Shown here piece by piece: positions 32,668 through 43,475 of a DNA stretch of 64,000 nucleotides (position 1 is its first letter; each line of letters opens with the position of its first letter). The DNA lies in contig JAJUBI010000003.1 of the NCBI GenBank assembly GCA_022419385.1, positions 1,302,001-1,366,000 of the forward strand, in the 5' to 3' direction. Source of the DNA: Paraconiothyrium sp. Pb-2020. Its lineage: Eukaryota > Ascomycota > Dothideomycetes > Pleosporales > Didymosphaeriaceae. Below the pieces are notes generated by a model that saw only the letters and a program-made list of their open reading frames with translations, ran no database searches and was not told the DNA's origin. The position numbers and the translations under genes were made by a program.

Positions 32668-34952
32668 CTAGTACGCAACCATAGCGTTCAAACCCGCCGT
32701 CTCACGATCAAAGTTCTTATGCTGTGAGATGGCAAACGTGTATGCGTCAACGAAATCCTTGGCACCCTTCGCCATCTGCACCACCTCTTTGAAGCTCTGC
32801 GGGCTAACCTGGCTGGCGGTGACAACGCCATAACTGTCAACGACGTCGCCACTGGTAGAGAACGACATGCCGGGCAGATCGACCGCGGTACGGACAAACT
32901 GAACAGCCTCGCCAGTCGCACCAATGGCCTTGAGATGACCAAAGGCTTCCCGCACCCAGTGAACAGCACGGCCATTCTTGCTGAGGGTGGCGATCGAATC
33001 GGCACCGCCGGGAATGAAGACGGAATCGAACATAGTCGAGCGCATACCCTCGAGGTGATGATCTGCGACAACGCCCTTGCCGGTGCTCTTGTCCTCACCG
33101 GCAGCGAAAATCTTGTTGCGGCGGGGAGAGATAGTGAAGGGGAGGGCGCCAGCTGCACTGAGTGCAGCCTTGATGCCATTATACGCGACAGCGTCGTAGC
33201 CGTCTGCAATCAGGATAGCGACCATACGAGTCTCGATAGTCGGCTTCTCCGGTGCGAAGTCGAGCTGTGAGAGACCCTTAGCCTTCTTGTTGTGCTTAGG
33301 ACGGCTCTGTTCCTTAGGCTGCTCGCCGCCAACCATCTCAGCCACAGACTTCGCGAGATCGAGATCAATCTCTGCAATGCGGGCAGTCATGCGCTCGTAG
33401 ACGATAGGGTCGTCGCAATGGTCGAGCTCGAACGCGAACGCGTTCATGAGGTGAGTCTTCTCGGGCTCGGACAAAGAGTTGTAGAAAAGCTCAGCCTGGT
33501 TCTTGTGTTCCTGGAACTTCTTGCTGCGAAGGCGGGTCTTGACACCAGCTACCTTCTCAGCGTAGTCAACGTAACCACCCTCCTCCTTGGTAGCAGGCTT
33601 CACAGCCTGAAAGCGGTTGGGCCAGTAGTTGACGGTGCCTTTAGTGATGGTGTGTCGCATAGCACCGTCGCGATTGTGGTTCATGACAGGGCAGACAGGC
33701 TTGTTAATGGGCAACTCCTCCCAATTGATGCCGAGACGGCTTAGCTGGGTGTCCTGGTAAGAGAAGTTTCGGCCTTGGAGGAGAGGATCGTCACTGAAGC
33801 CAATACCGGGCACAATGTGGCTAGTACAGAAAGCAACCTGCTCAACCTGTGTGAAGTACTCATCCGGGTTTCGGTTGAGTTCGAGCTGGCCGATGTATCG
33901 GATGGGTACCAACTCTTCCGGCCACACCTTAGTGGCGTCAAGGATATCAAAATCGAAGTCATTTTCCTTCGACTCAGGGATGACCTGAATACCAAACTTC
34001 CATTTCGGGTATGCACCGCTCTCAATGGCAGTCCAAAGATCCTTGCGGTGGAAATCAGGATCCTGGCCAGCAATCTTCAAAGCCTCGTCCCAGACGAAGC
34101 TGTGTACACCCAACTCAGGAGTGAAAATGAACTTGACGAAACTCCTCTCGCCTTTGTCGTTGGTTAAGGTGAACGTGTTGACACCGAACCCCTGCATCAT
34201 ACGGTATGATCGGGGAATAGCACGATCTGACATAGTCCAGAAATGCATGTGCGTAGTCTCGGGGTGCAAGTACTGGAAATCCCAGAAGTTGTTGTGTGCT
34301 GACTGTGCTTGAGGAATCTCATTGTGAGGCTCAGGCTTGCCCGCATGTATGACATCGGGAAACTTGATAGCATCCTGGATGAAGAAGACCGGGATGTTGT
34401 TTCCAACTATATCCCAGTTACCTTCGTCAGTGTAGAACTTGACGGCAAATCCACGGACATCGCGGACAGTATCTGCTGAGCCGCGGCTACCAAGGACTGT
34501 TGAGAACCGAAGGAAAACAGGTGTCTCGCGAGAAGTATCTGTGAGTACGCCTGCTGATGTGACGTCTGCGGCCGATTCAAACAGGGTAAACTTCCCGTGG
34601 GCGCCTGCACCTCTCGCGTGGACAACACGCTCGGGGATGCGTTCGTGGTCAAATCGGTGGATCTATCGATGTTAGTAAAAGAGTCTGTACGAGTCTACAA
34701 AAGACGCAGGTGGCGACATACCTTTTCACGACCGAAGCCGTCTTCCAACAACATAGGACCAGTCTTGTCCTCGCTGGCGACCTTCAACCAGTCATCAGTG
34801 TTCGTCTGCTTGGTTCCCCAATCGGACGTTATCCTCCAGTTCGGGTCGTGGACATCTTTGGTGGCGGTCGACAGATCCGCGATCTTCTGGTTCTTTGCGC
34901 TCGTCATTGCTTGAACTTTTTCTGTGGCCTGCGATAGGATCTGAGAGGCCAT
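32668..34952 (-). CDS. Large-subunit catalase, cytosolic (CatA-like)
   Basis: Two exons, 34952-34722 and 34662-32668, encode 741 residues, the length of fungal large-subunit catalases. The haem core includes RVVHARGAGAHG with catalytic His (about residue 92), FFIQDAIKFPDVIHA after the conserved Asn, and the proximal haem-Tyr region FSYQDTQLSRLG. The C-terminal domain (about 590-741) is flavodoxin/DJ-1-like (RMVAILIADGYDAVAYNGIK). There is no signal peptide. This fits the Aspergillus spore catalase CatA and Neurospora Cat-1 group better than secreted CatB types, but orthology needs a tree. It detoxifies hydrogen peroxide, typically in conidia. The start at 34952 is the only good ATG. Confidence 0.93.
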
Positions 34953-35026
34953 TATCTGTTCCTCTGGATCAATTGCTAAAGAACCAAGCAAAGTATCTTC
35001 AATGAATTGGCCGTGGCGGGGATGGG

Positions 35027-35062
35027 TATATAAGAAGTTGTGCTGTCGTCGTCATGACGTCA
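35027..35062 (-). promoter_or_regulatory. Catalase promoter: CRE-like TGACGTCA plus TATA box
   Basis: A perfect palindromic CRE, TGACGTCA, lies at 35055-35062, about 103 bp upstream of the catalase ATG. A TATATA element lies at 35027-35032 between the CRE and the gene. The CRE is the site of ATF/CREB-type bZIP factors, and fungal AtfA/ATF-1 proteins regulate conidial catalases, so stress control through this site is a sound inference. Confidence 0.6.
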
Positions 35063-35294
35063 ATTTTTGTATGCACAGCGCGTTTGCCCGCACCACTACG
35101 ACCTACGCGACGTTTTCGACACGCGGTCGCCCGAACAGGGACCCATAGCCGTTCTTTGGCTGCGTTTGCGGACGCGCTCTAGGTCTAACTGGCCAATAGG
35201 CGATTTGATGATGTCGAACAATGATCGGAAAATGGTCGACAATCTGAAATGCGGAGTCGCACTAATGGCTTTTGCGGGTCGCCCATAACAAATC

Positions 35295-35639
35295 CTATGG
35301 GGATCGAGAATTCCATGCTGAGAAATAAGTGGTTCGGGGGAGGGCATTCAGGATTTGCCCCTGTAAATGCTGTATTTCGATGACGAGATGCTGTTCAAAG
35401 TCGGTGAAGTACCGGCGAGCTTTCAGATAGCCATTTGCCCATTGGCCTGCCCACCGTTCCCGCCTCTGCGTGCCGCTGGACGATCGAGAGGGCGAGGGCG
35501 CACGGCAGCTGTTGTCGAAGAGTAGTGACATTTTCTGAAGTAATTGACTGCCGTGTTCACACACGGGAACGTCCGATGAGGTGTAAATGAGCCATCGCAT
35601 GTTCTCAATGCCGAGGTCGGCGGGGTAGTCACATGACAT
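35295..35639 (-). CDS. Uncertain open frame, 114 residues
   Basis: From the ATG at 35639 the frame encodes 114 residues. It is open on the 5' side back to 35777, where acceptor-like CAG sites occur, so it could be the last exon of a spliced gene. The translation has ordinary composition (MRWLIYTSSDVPVCEHG, YLKARRYFTDFEQHLVIEIQ) but no known motif. I cannot find its upstream exons. Confidence 0.22.
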   Translation of the reverse strand: MSCDYPADLGIENMRWLIYTSSDVPVCEHGSQLLQKMSLLFDNSCRAPSPSRSSSGTQRRERWAGQWANGYLKARRYFTDFEQHLVIEIQHLQGQILNALPRTTYFSAWNSRSP

Positions 35640-38600
35640 GCCCGTCGCTTGCCACACTTCAAAGATACCTGTGGACCAGGAGAGCCGCACAGCCCCGGTA
35701 TCCAATCGATATCGCCCTCTTGAACTTTGAATACCTGTAAAGACAAAAGCATATTCACACGTTGCATTAAGAACCTGCTAGGAAGAGCCGAGTGCAATAC
35801 AGTTCAGATGAGAACACGGCTCGGCGCCGCTTAATGGCGCACTCGGCACCGCCATTGAAGTTTAAATCATGCCATCCCCGTGATAGCCGTTGAATAACAT
35901 CCGACAACGTTCGGCACTACGATAGCCGCTCACATGCAACGGCCGCATCCATGGATATCCGGCCAGTCGAGACCGCCGACGGTGTCCGGAACGCTCTCCA
36001 ATACCTTTTCCCCATTCAGGGCCTCTCCCGCAGCCTCCCGCTGCACTCATGCAACGCGTGTACGAGACGGCCCGAAGCACGTTGACGATGTCGCATCCAA
36101 TGCGTCGAGGCGGAAGATACCCCTTAGACTGCGTCAATCGCGCAAAAGGCAGTTTTGCGTTAGGTTGTGGGTATATAGTCTGCTGTAGAGCTGCAGAAGA
36201 AGCGGCGGTGTGATGCCTTATCTGGACGTTGGCTTGTCTAAGACGTAACAAGGCTGAGTCGTGCTTACGACATGCAGCAGACTACAGATACGACGCATGG
36301 GCAAATGTTGGAACGGTCCAAACTGACGTTCAAATATTACTTGTGACGCGGGTCCACAACCTCGAGTACAACAGTACCGCGCCAAATGCATCGCATCCAA
36401 CGTTGCCGGCGAGTGTCTTGAACCTGATCCGAGGTCAAAGGTCGAGAATCGCTTAGAGTTTCGTCTGTGATAGTAAAGGTCAAGCTGCATCTGCGCGGCA
36501 TCAACCTACCGCATTGGAAGCTTGGCGCAGCTGAGGCGAGTGATTAGCGTAGCTGGACCAGCATTTCTGAGCTGAGCCAGACCTCATCACGCAATACGCG
36601 TACAGATAGGAGCGCCTTGTTGATTTGAACGCGCAGCACCGTCACATACAGAACCTGTGCACGGTGTCTCGCGCGGTATATGGGTACTGTAGGATTTTAC
36701 CTGCGATTGATATGTCAGCCTTGCAGATTACCATGCCACGTTCCTTGGTTCGAAGGATTGTCAAGCAACAAGCACTAGGAAACATCTATAGTGCTTCTAC
36801 GAGGCTGGCAAGGGACTGATTGGAGCAATGCCTCAGACGTCCAACTCCGGGACATGCCCAATCAACTGGTACGCCTGCAGGTACTCGCGCAAAATAAGAA
36901 ATCGAACCACTGTCCTGTACCCCTCGCGTCCTCGATTTTGCTAAAAGTTGCTAGGTTCGAACGGGTGTGTGGATCTGCTGTGGTGTATAACGAGACTCGT
37001 AGTTGGGGCGGATACGGCCAATAATTGGACTGAAGAGTACCACAAAGCTGGCGTTTACTGCCTGAAGGAGCGCATGTTGAAGCACTAGTGTACACCACCA
37101 TGTAGACGCGCCAAGGCTGTTCCTACTGAAAAGTATACCCCTCTTTCTTTTGGCGTGAAGGATTCAGGTACACGAAAGGAGCTGCTGTTGTCCTCAGGCA
37201 ACGGGTTATTGGTCCCCCTCACGCGGTAGATGCATGGCCCCATTAGAGTCGCTGGCAATGCCGGCCGCACCAATGCGAACAGCCGATCGTGGGGCATGAC
37301 TGTTCGCGAAGATGCAATGCCCGGATATAATTCAGGTGGAGTGGATTGCTCGATGCCGAGTTTGTGTATCGGGGATTGCTAGGCAAGACGTGTTTCATCA
37401 GGCTTCCATCAGCAGGCGATGTCGGATGGAGACCTGGTAAAGGATAAGCTCGCAAATCAAGTGGGACGAATGGAAATATGCGCAATGGCCACAGGCTAGC
37501 AATTGGAGACGGTTGACAATCAGAACAGATGACGGGTCTCCACCAGGAACGGAAACACGAGATGCTTTTCCATCCTTCGGGTGAGACCAGAAGCAGATCG
37601 GGTGGTTCCGCAGTTGCCGTGCTGCTCTTGAATCCCGCGTGGGAGGGGCGTCATTGATGAATCACAACCGCGCAAGGCCAAACTCCTGTTGGAAGAAGCC
37701 TTTCTCACAGAAGGTATGCGTCTATGTCGTGGGTCCGTGGGTCCCGGTGACAATATCCAGGGTTGCGGTACTTTCATTACCCAACGTCGCGATTAAATCA
37801 GGTACTGTGAGAGCACTACAATTGCTGAGACTCATCAGGGCTGTTGACGTTGAAAGAGAGAAAGGTGGCTGGCGAGGCCATAGCGCATGTGACACGTCTA
37901 CCGAGCCGCTGTTGCGTTATGCTTAAGAGACTGTACATATTGCCCTACTCCCTACTGGGCACCCCGCATTATGCACAATTAGACGGACGAGGATCCAGTG
38001 GGGAACGGCGATCAAACCTCAGATTGCGACCCGAGCTTCGATCTGGTAAGGAAAAAAGGGCCGAAGGACGCAACCGCCAAAGTTATTGAGATGTCTTCGC
38101 GGACAGCTGAGACAGTATCGGAGGCGGTACTCATTCAAACTGCGCCAGCAACTGTGCCACGCATGACTATTGGAGACGATGGCGCAAAGGCTGTGGGGAG
38201 TAGCTCGAAGCGAACGGGCGATGAGGCGTCGAATGACGAAGGAGACGAAGATTGAAACGACAGACTCTCCGTAGCTAGCGGCACAAAGGTTGTCAAACGC
38301 GTCGCGGAAGACGGGCGCTGCGAAGATAAAAGTGGACGCCTGCCTTGTAAGCGAAGACGGCGTGGGCAGGCTGGCGCATCGCGAGATGGGAAGGCACAGT
38401 CGATCGACGTACGCCTTCCTCGGCCCGCCGCGCTAGGGCCCGTTCGGGAAAGGTCGCGCCGTTTGATGAGAGGATGCGACTTGTGCGCGCCTGTACAGAC
38501 GGAAGAATTGCTTCCACGATGATCTGCCATGCTTCCATCAGCCATGTCCACTCTGCGGCGGCAGCTCACTCTCTACAGTCGCGACGACGAGTCGAAGTCA

Positions 38601-39531
38601 CCACCAGCATCCACCGGGCACAGCAGACGGCCGCAGCGGCGGACGTGACTCGATGCATCCGGTCCAAACCCAACCAGCGCTGGGCGGTTTGGGGCATCCT
38701 CTGGTCTGACTCTGGGCGTCCGCTGGCTGTCTCTGCATCAGTGTATGCCAGCGCAAGGGCGGCACTTGGTGCAAGCCGCGATGTGCCACCCGTCGCTGCA
38801 CGCTGGCGTTGTGCGTCGTGGATCGCTTCAGGCTCAAAAGGAGGCCGCAGCCCAACCAGGGTGCCATGTGCGGATGCTCAGAGCAGAGCAGCCATGGGGG
38901 ACCGGGCCATGGCACGGCGCGGACGGCCAAGTGGTCATGAGGAGGGCGGGTCGCAGAGACTCAGACGTCTCACAACTTTGCAGCACGTATACGCGGGCGT
39001 CCGAGGCTCGGTGCTGTCAATATACCTGCGCTCCGGCACGCGTCGCACAAGGCCGTGTCGCCGTACGCAGCACTGTACGTACCAGCGCAGGGCTGACTGC
39101 CCTGGGCGGCGCGACTAGAGAGGCGGAGGGCCCGGGATCTGCCATGGCGGTTAATGTGCGCTACTGGCATCGAACCACAGGCCCCAGGCAGCCCAAGAGG
39201 TCGCGCGGCGGGCAGGTGACGGCGACGAGGCGCGCGAGGCCCAGCCCACTCCGTAGGCCCTCACTGCGGTGCATGGCGTCGACTTGCAGCGCCGCTCGAA
39301 GCCGCCGCCCGCACGCTCACACGGCCATTGGCCTCGCGCCCTAGCGACCCTAGCTCCGTCACCAACACAACTGCCCATGCGCGCCGACAAGGAACAAGGG
39401 CAGGGATCAGGCCCGTGGGTTAGCACTTGCAACGGCTGTCCGCAGGTCTTCCATGTTGCAACAAACGGCAGCAGTAATTAACGGCGTGCAAAAGAGGTCC
39501 GTCTGCTCGGAGCTGGAGAGCCTTCTGCTGT

Positions 39532-39538
39532 TATAAAA
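39532..39538 (+). promoter_or_regulatory. TATA-box-like element
   Basis: TATAAAA is followed by a C/CT-rich tract of about 60 bp, a layout typical of strongly expressed fungal genes. It lies 370 bp upstream of the 48-residue Cys/His protein start, implying a long 5' leader if it is used. Confidence 0.4.
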
Positions 39539-39907
39539 CACCCCACGCCCCCCTCGCCGTCGCTCCTCCCTGCATTCTCCCACTTTTAATTCCTCGCACA
39601 CCATCGAGCGTGCCTGTCCGCACCTCCTCGCGCATCATACTCGAGCCTACCGCCGGCTGCCATCCCCTCCGTACCAGTACCTCACCGTCACCCTCCCACG
39701 CTGGACCGTCTGCCCAGACCAGCACACCGAAGCCGCAAAGAATCCTCCTTCGACGCCGCACCACACCTGGAGCCCTCGTGCCCCACCAATCAGCTCGCCC
39801 CGCCATCCGCCATCCTCGTCCGCCCGCTGCCCTCGCCTGCGCCGGCAGCCATAAAACGACACCGGCTCGTATCCCTCGCCAATCGATAGCAACGCCCGCC
39901 AGCCAAC

Positions 39908-40054
39908 ATGTGCACGAGAATCCACCACACGTACGCCTGCGGCCACGTCGTGTCGGAGAAGGCTCCCTGCGCGGCATCACGGTCTGCGAATTGCGGCGAG
40001 AACAAGGTCAAGAACGTCAAGCACGACGAGAAATGTGACCGCTGCGACCACTAG
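39908..40054 (+). CDS. 48-residue Cys/His-rich protein (MCTRIHHTYACGH type)
   Basis: A frame of 48 codons plus stop encodes a compact protein beginning MCTRIHHTYACGHVVSEKAP and ending KHDEKCDRCDH. It has six Cys and five His: a C-x9-C-G-H start, central CAASRSANC, and a terminal C-x2-C-x-H, which looks like a small metal-binding unit. Short proteins with this CGH opening and CxxC ending recur in filamentous ascomycetes and have no known function, as far as I recall. The gene is too short for routine ORF calls. A GTACGC donor-like site directly after the stop may be a 3'-UTR intron. Confidence 0.65.
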   Translation: MCTRIHHTYACGHVVSEKAPCAASRSANCGENKVKNVKHDEKCDRCDH

Positions 40055-42182
40055 CAGGTACGCGCCCCTCCGTTGCACAACGTGCCACCACTCTCTGACA
40101 GACGCCCCAGCGTGCCACCGCAGACTTTATCCGGACGACATCCCCATGACGGCCGGTGGCACGCAATAGGGTGTCCCCAGCGGGTACGCAGACTGCCTTT
40201 GTCGCAGCGTTGCCCGACCTTCTACTACGCCTCTGGCCAGCTCAGAGCCCCACGGCTCGCGGCCTGCAGGCTGCATTTCACGGCGTCACGGAGACAAAAG
40301 CACAGGCGTTGGGTGGCATTGGAATTTACGGGGCCTGGGACCATCGTGAGTCTGGCGTTATGGACTGGTCCAGCCTTGCATCGCACTTCACGTCTTGTAT
40401 TACTCATCGCCTTTTCCAATTATTTCTACGGTTTTTTTTTCAAGCGTTCTGTTCCGAACTGCGGGCAGATGGGCGAAACGGCCGCCTTATTTTCCTTCAA
40501 CTCTATTCTCCTATTCTGCGACATGTTTCGATACGGCTCCGTGACGCCAAGGCCGGGCAGCGGGATCAGACAGAAAAGCGACTCAATTAATACGTGCGCG
40601 CCTGCGACAGTGTCCTGAGAGACCAAGTCAGTAGGGCACGCCAATTCCACTTCAGCTGTCCTTGCTTGTTGTAGAGCTGAGTGCATTTTGGCTATGTTGG
40701 GCCAATCATCTGCTGGTGATCTGCCCATCGGTGACGAATATCTACAGGGCGCGGATGCAGCACCGTTGTTCGCCAATCGGTACGGCAGCGTTGCCCAGGC
40801 CGCCTCCAGATGACCATAACCTGTGTATTCCAGTCGCCGCGGTCCAGAGCTACACGTCTAACACCATACCTCGATCCAGTTGTGCAAGCCATCCGGTCAC
40901 GGCTCCAGCCTCATTCGCCGCCGATATTGTCCACCTGGCCAAATATTGCAGCCGTGAAACTCTGGAGCCAAGGCAAGCGAGGTGGTGTATGCCCAGTGGG
41001 ATGATAGGCCGCGATAAGTGCATATGCAGTTACAGCATTGCTCCCCTCACGCTGCCAGGATGGGGTCTCGACAGATGCGTTGCTGTCAACCAGGAAACCA
41101 CAGCACGGCTGTCAGACGGCCGCGATGCGTCTCACCCCGATGATCCTCCCGCAGCCCGCAGTACCCGGGGTCGGCCCGTAAGCCACGTACAGAAGAATGT
41201 CTATGCGTTGCCGGCATTATCTCACTGCGAGTACATGAGCTCTGTTGCAACCTGAGACCGGAGGTCTTACTCAACAGGGGTCTACTTACCGTAGTCTCAT
41301 GGCCGCCGTGCATGCCTCTTTAGCTTTACATGTGATGTCGCGGCGAAGGCCTGTATATGGAATGGAGGCGATCATCATATAACCGAGTCTCAGTGTACAT
41401 TCATCATCGATGCACTACAGTACAGCTTCCATATCCAATCACTCACCGCCCTGCATGTTGTCCAACACTCACTGTAACCCACATTCAACACTGCGTCCAC
41501 GACTCCGTGGGCTGCGATGTCGCCATCAGGGGAATATAATTAGATAACTATATGTTGCGCCCAATTTGCGTCGAGCAGCTGCGGACTTGGTCGCGCACAC
41601 ATCGCGCTTCCTCACCCTTGTCCGTCTTGGCTTAATATACCCGCCTTACCGTGTATGCACGTGCTCCTATCGCCGTTTAGCCCTGGACGAGTTTTGCAAG
41701 GCTTGTTCGCTTACCGCGAGGGGCTGCTGTACTGTATGCGCTGGACTGTGACGCTTTGCAGAAACGAAGCCTCTTTGCTATGGCGTGCATGATCACGCAT
41801 ATGCAGCGACGCCATGCGGCTCTGCTCAACCTTCTATTCAAGGCAGGTCTATATTCGTCGAGAGTTCTACCAGATGCTCTCTGAAACAGCGCTCGCTCAG
41901 CACAGTCGGCAAACCGTGTTGTAGGCGAGCCAGACACATAAGACGCGAGCTTGCTATAATGTCCGCGGAAAGCCCTGGGGTCGTGTTGACTCTGACCGCA
42001 TGAAGTGCGGTTGCGGCAATCGCTAACATGACCATGGTTAGTGTTGGCGGGTTGTCGTGCATGTAGGTGTGGCAGCTGGCCCAAGCGCAGTTTCCGGGTT
42101 CGGCTTCAAACTTGGCGCGGTCCGGTACTGTAAGCGTGACTTCTGCTTCCAATTTACCCACAACAGGCCGTGCCGAAGATCA
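40055..42182. other. Intergenic, no gene seen
   Basis: About 2.1 kb between the 48-residue protein and mdm12. It includes a T9 run at 40432-40440. The minus-strand frames around 41.7-42.2 kb overlap the mdm12 5' region and are not convincing. Confidence 0.5.
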
Positions 42183-43475
42183 ATGTCGATTGATATCAGC
42201 TGGGAGACACTCACGGGCGGCTCAGATGGTTCTTCGCGGGCAGAGTCGATTCGGGCCTTCATTCATGACCGCTTCCAGCAGGTGACTCTGCCGCGTTTCA
42301 TCCGCTCCGTCCACGTTCATTCATTCGACTTTGGAAGCGTTACGCCCGAAATCGAGATCAAGGACATATGCGATCCGCTCCCTGATTTTTACGAGGAGGA
42401 CGAAGATTACCCAGACGAGGACGAGGATGCGCAGGCAGATGACGACCGTGGGGCCGCCAACGGCCCTCTTACCCGCACGACGAAAGAGCGTCGCGAAGGG
42501 GCGGAAAAAGGATCATCCAACGTGGAACATCCGTCTCTGGGTCAATCACGTCTAGCGCCGCCTTTTGGACACACCAGAACTCCCGGCCTTCGCACCCCGT
42601 TGGCGCCTGTCGAACAGCTGGGGAGCCCATTCATCCCTAGGGCCTCCACGCCTGGCATCCCTGGAGGAACATCCAACATCAACTATTTTCATCTTCCACT
42701 GGGTGCGGGTCTGTCTGGGACAACTACCCCTCTTGCTGCTGTTGCTGGTGCACAGCTCCAGGGTTGGCCCGACTTTGCCAATATCAGACCGTCAACCCCG
42801 ACCAATATGCGTCTTCGCCATGCTGCTTCCATGAACTCCCTCACCCTGACTCCGCAGTCGAATCCAGACCCCGCGACAAGGCCACCCTCCCAACATCAGC
42901 ACGATGCAGAACGGAGGGAATCACTAGCTGTAGCTTCGAATCATTCATCGGATGACGGATACGAAAGAACACCGTCACCGTCAATACCTCGTATGCGGGA
43001 GAAAAGCCCCGAAGATATCCAAGTCGTGTCACACGTACAGTATTCGGGCGATATCAAGATGTCGCTTACTGCGGAGATCCTACTAGACTATCCTATGCCT
43101 AGTTTTGTTGGCATACCGCTGAAGTTGAACATCACCGGGCTAACCTTTGATGGCGTTGCTATCCTAGCGTATATCAAGAAGAGAGCTCATTTCTGTTTCT
43201 TATCTCCGGAAGATGCTGATGCACTAATCGGAGGCGAAACCAACCTTGACTCTCTTCAGTCAGATGTGCAGAGACAGGAGCGTCAACTCGCACAGCGCTC
43301 TCGGATGGGGGGTTTGCTAGAGCATATCAAAGTCGAGAGCGAGATCGGAGGTCGGGGAGAGGGCGGGCAGGTTCTCAAGAATGTGGGCAAAGTGGAGTCT
43401 TTCGTCCTGGAACAAGTCAGGCGCATCTTCGAAGACGAATTTGTATACCCAAGCTTCTGGACGTTCCTTGTATGA
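42183..43475 (+). CDS. mdm12: Mdm12, ERMES complex subunit
   Basis: A single exon encodes 430 residues. The start is the ATG at 42183, giving the family's N-terminus MSIDISWETL; the frame is open upstream but unlike the family. Mdm12 is the soluble SMP-domain subunit of ERMES, which tethers ER to mitochondria and moves phospholipids together with Mmm1, Mdm10 and Mdm34. The SMP domain is in two parts: residues 1-75 (IRAFIHDRFQQVTLPRFIRSVHVHSFDFGS and EIEIKDICDPLPDFYE) and about 285-430 (IQVVSHVQYSGDIKMSLTAEILLDYPMPSF through VYPSFWTFLV). A long acidic and Pro/Ser/Thr-rich insert separates them, as in other filamentous fungi. Confidence 0.95.
   Translation: MSIDISWETLTGGSDGSSRAESIRAFIHDRFQQVTLPRFIRSVHVHSFDFGSVTPEIEIKDICDPLPDFYEEDEDYPDEDEDAQADDDRGAANGPLTRTTKERREGAEKGSSNVEHPSLGQSRLAPPFGHTRTPGLRTPLAPVEQLGSPFIPRASTPGIPGGTSNINYFHLPLGAGLSGTTTPLAAVAGAQLQGWPDFANIRPSTPTNMRLRHAASMNSLTLTPQSNPDPATRPPSQHQHDAERRESLAVASNHSSDDGYERTPSPSIPRMREKSPEDIQVVSHVQYSGDIKMSLTAEILLDYPMPSFVGIPLKLNITGLTFDGVAILAYIKKRAHFCFLSPEDADALIGGETNLDSLQSDVQRQERQLAQRSRMGGLLEHIKVESEIGGRGEGGQVLKNVGKVESFVLEQVRRIFEDEFVYPSFWTFLV

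Larger units (their letters stand above)
35063..39907. other. Gene-poor region
   Basis: Nearly 5 kb without a supported gene apart from the uncertain frame at 35295-35639. The first 3 kb has mixed composition. From about 38.3 to 39.5 kb the sequence becomes strongly GC-rich, and long frames appear in several registers at once, which reflects composition rather than coding. A TATAAAA element at 39532-39538 and a CT-rich tract lead into the small gene at 39908. Confidence 0.5.

Noticed and set aside
38474..39344. Two plus-strand frames of about 200 codons
   Set aside because: They overlap each other in different registers, are Arg/Ala/Ser-rich and reflect high GC rather than selection.
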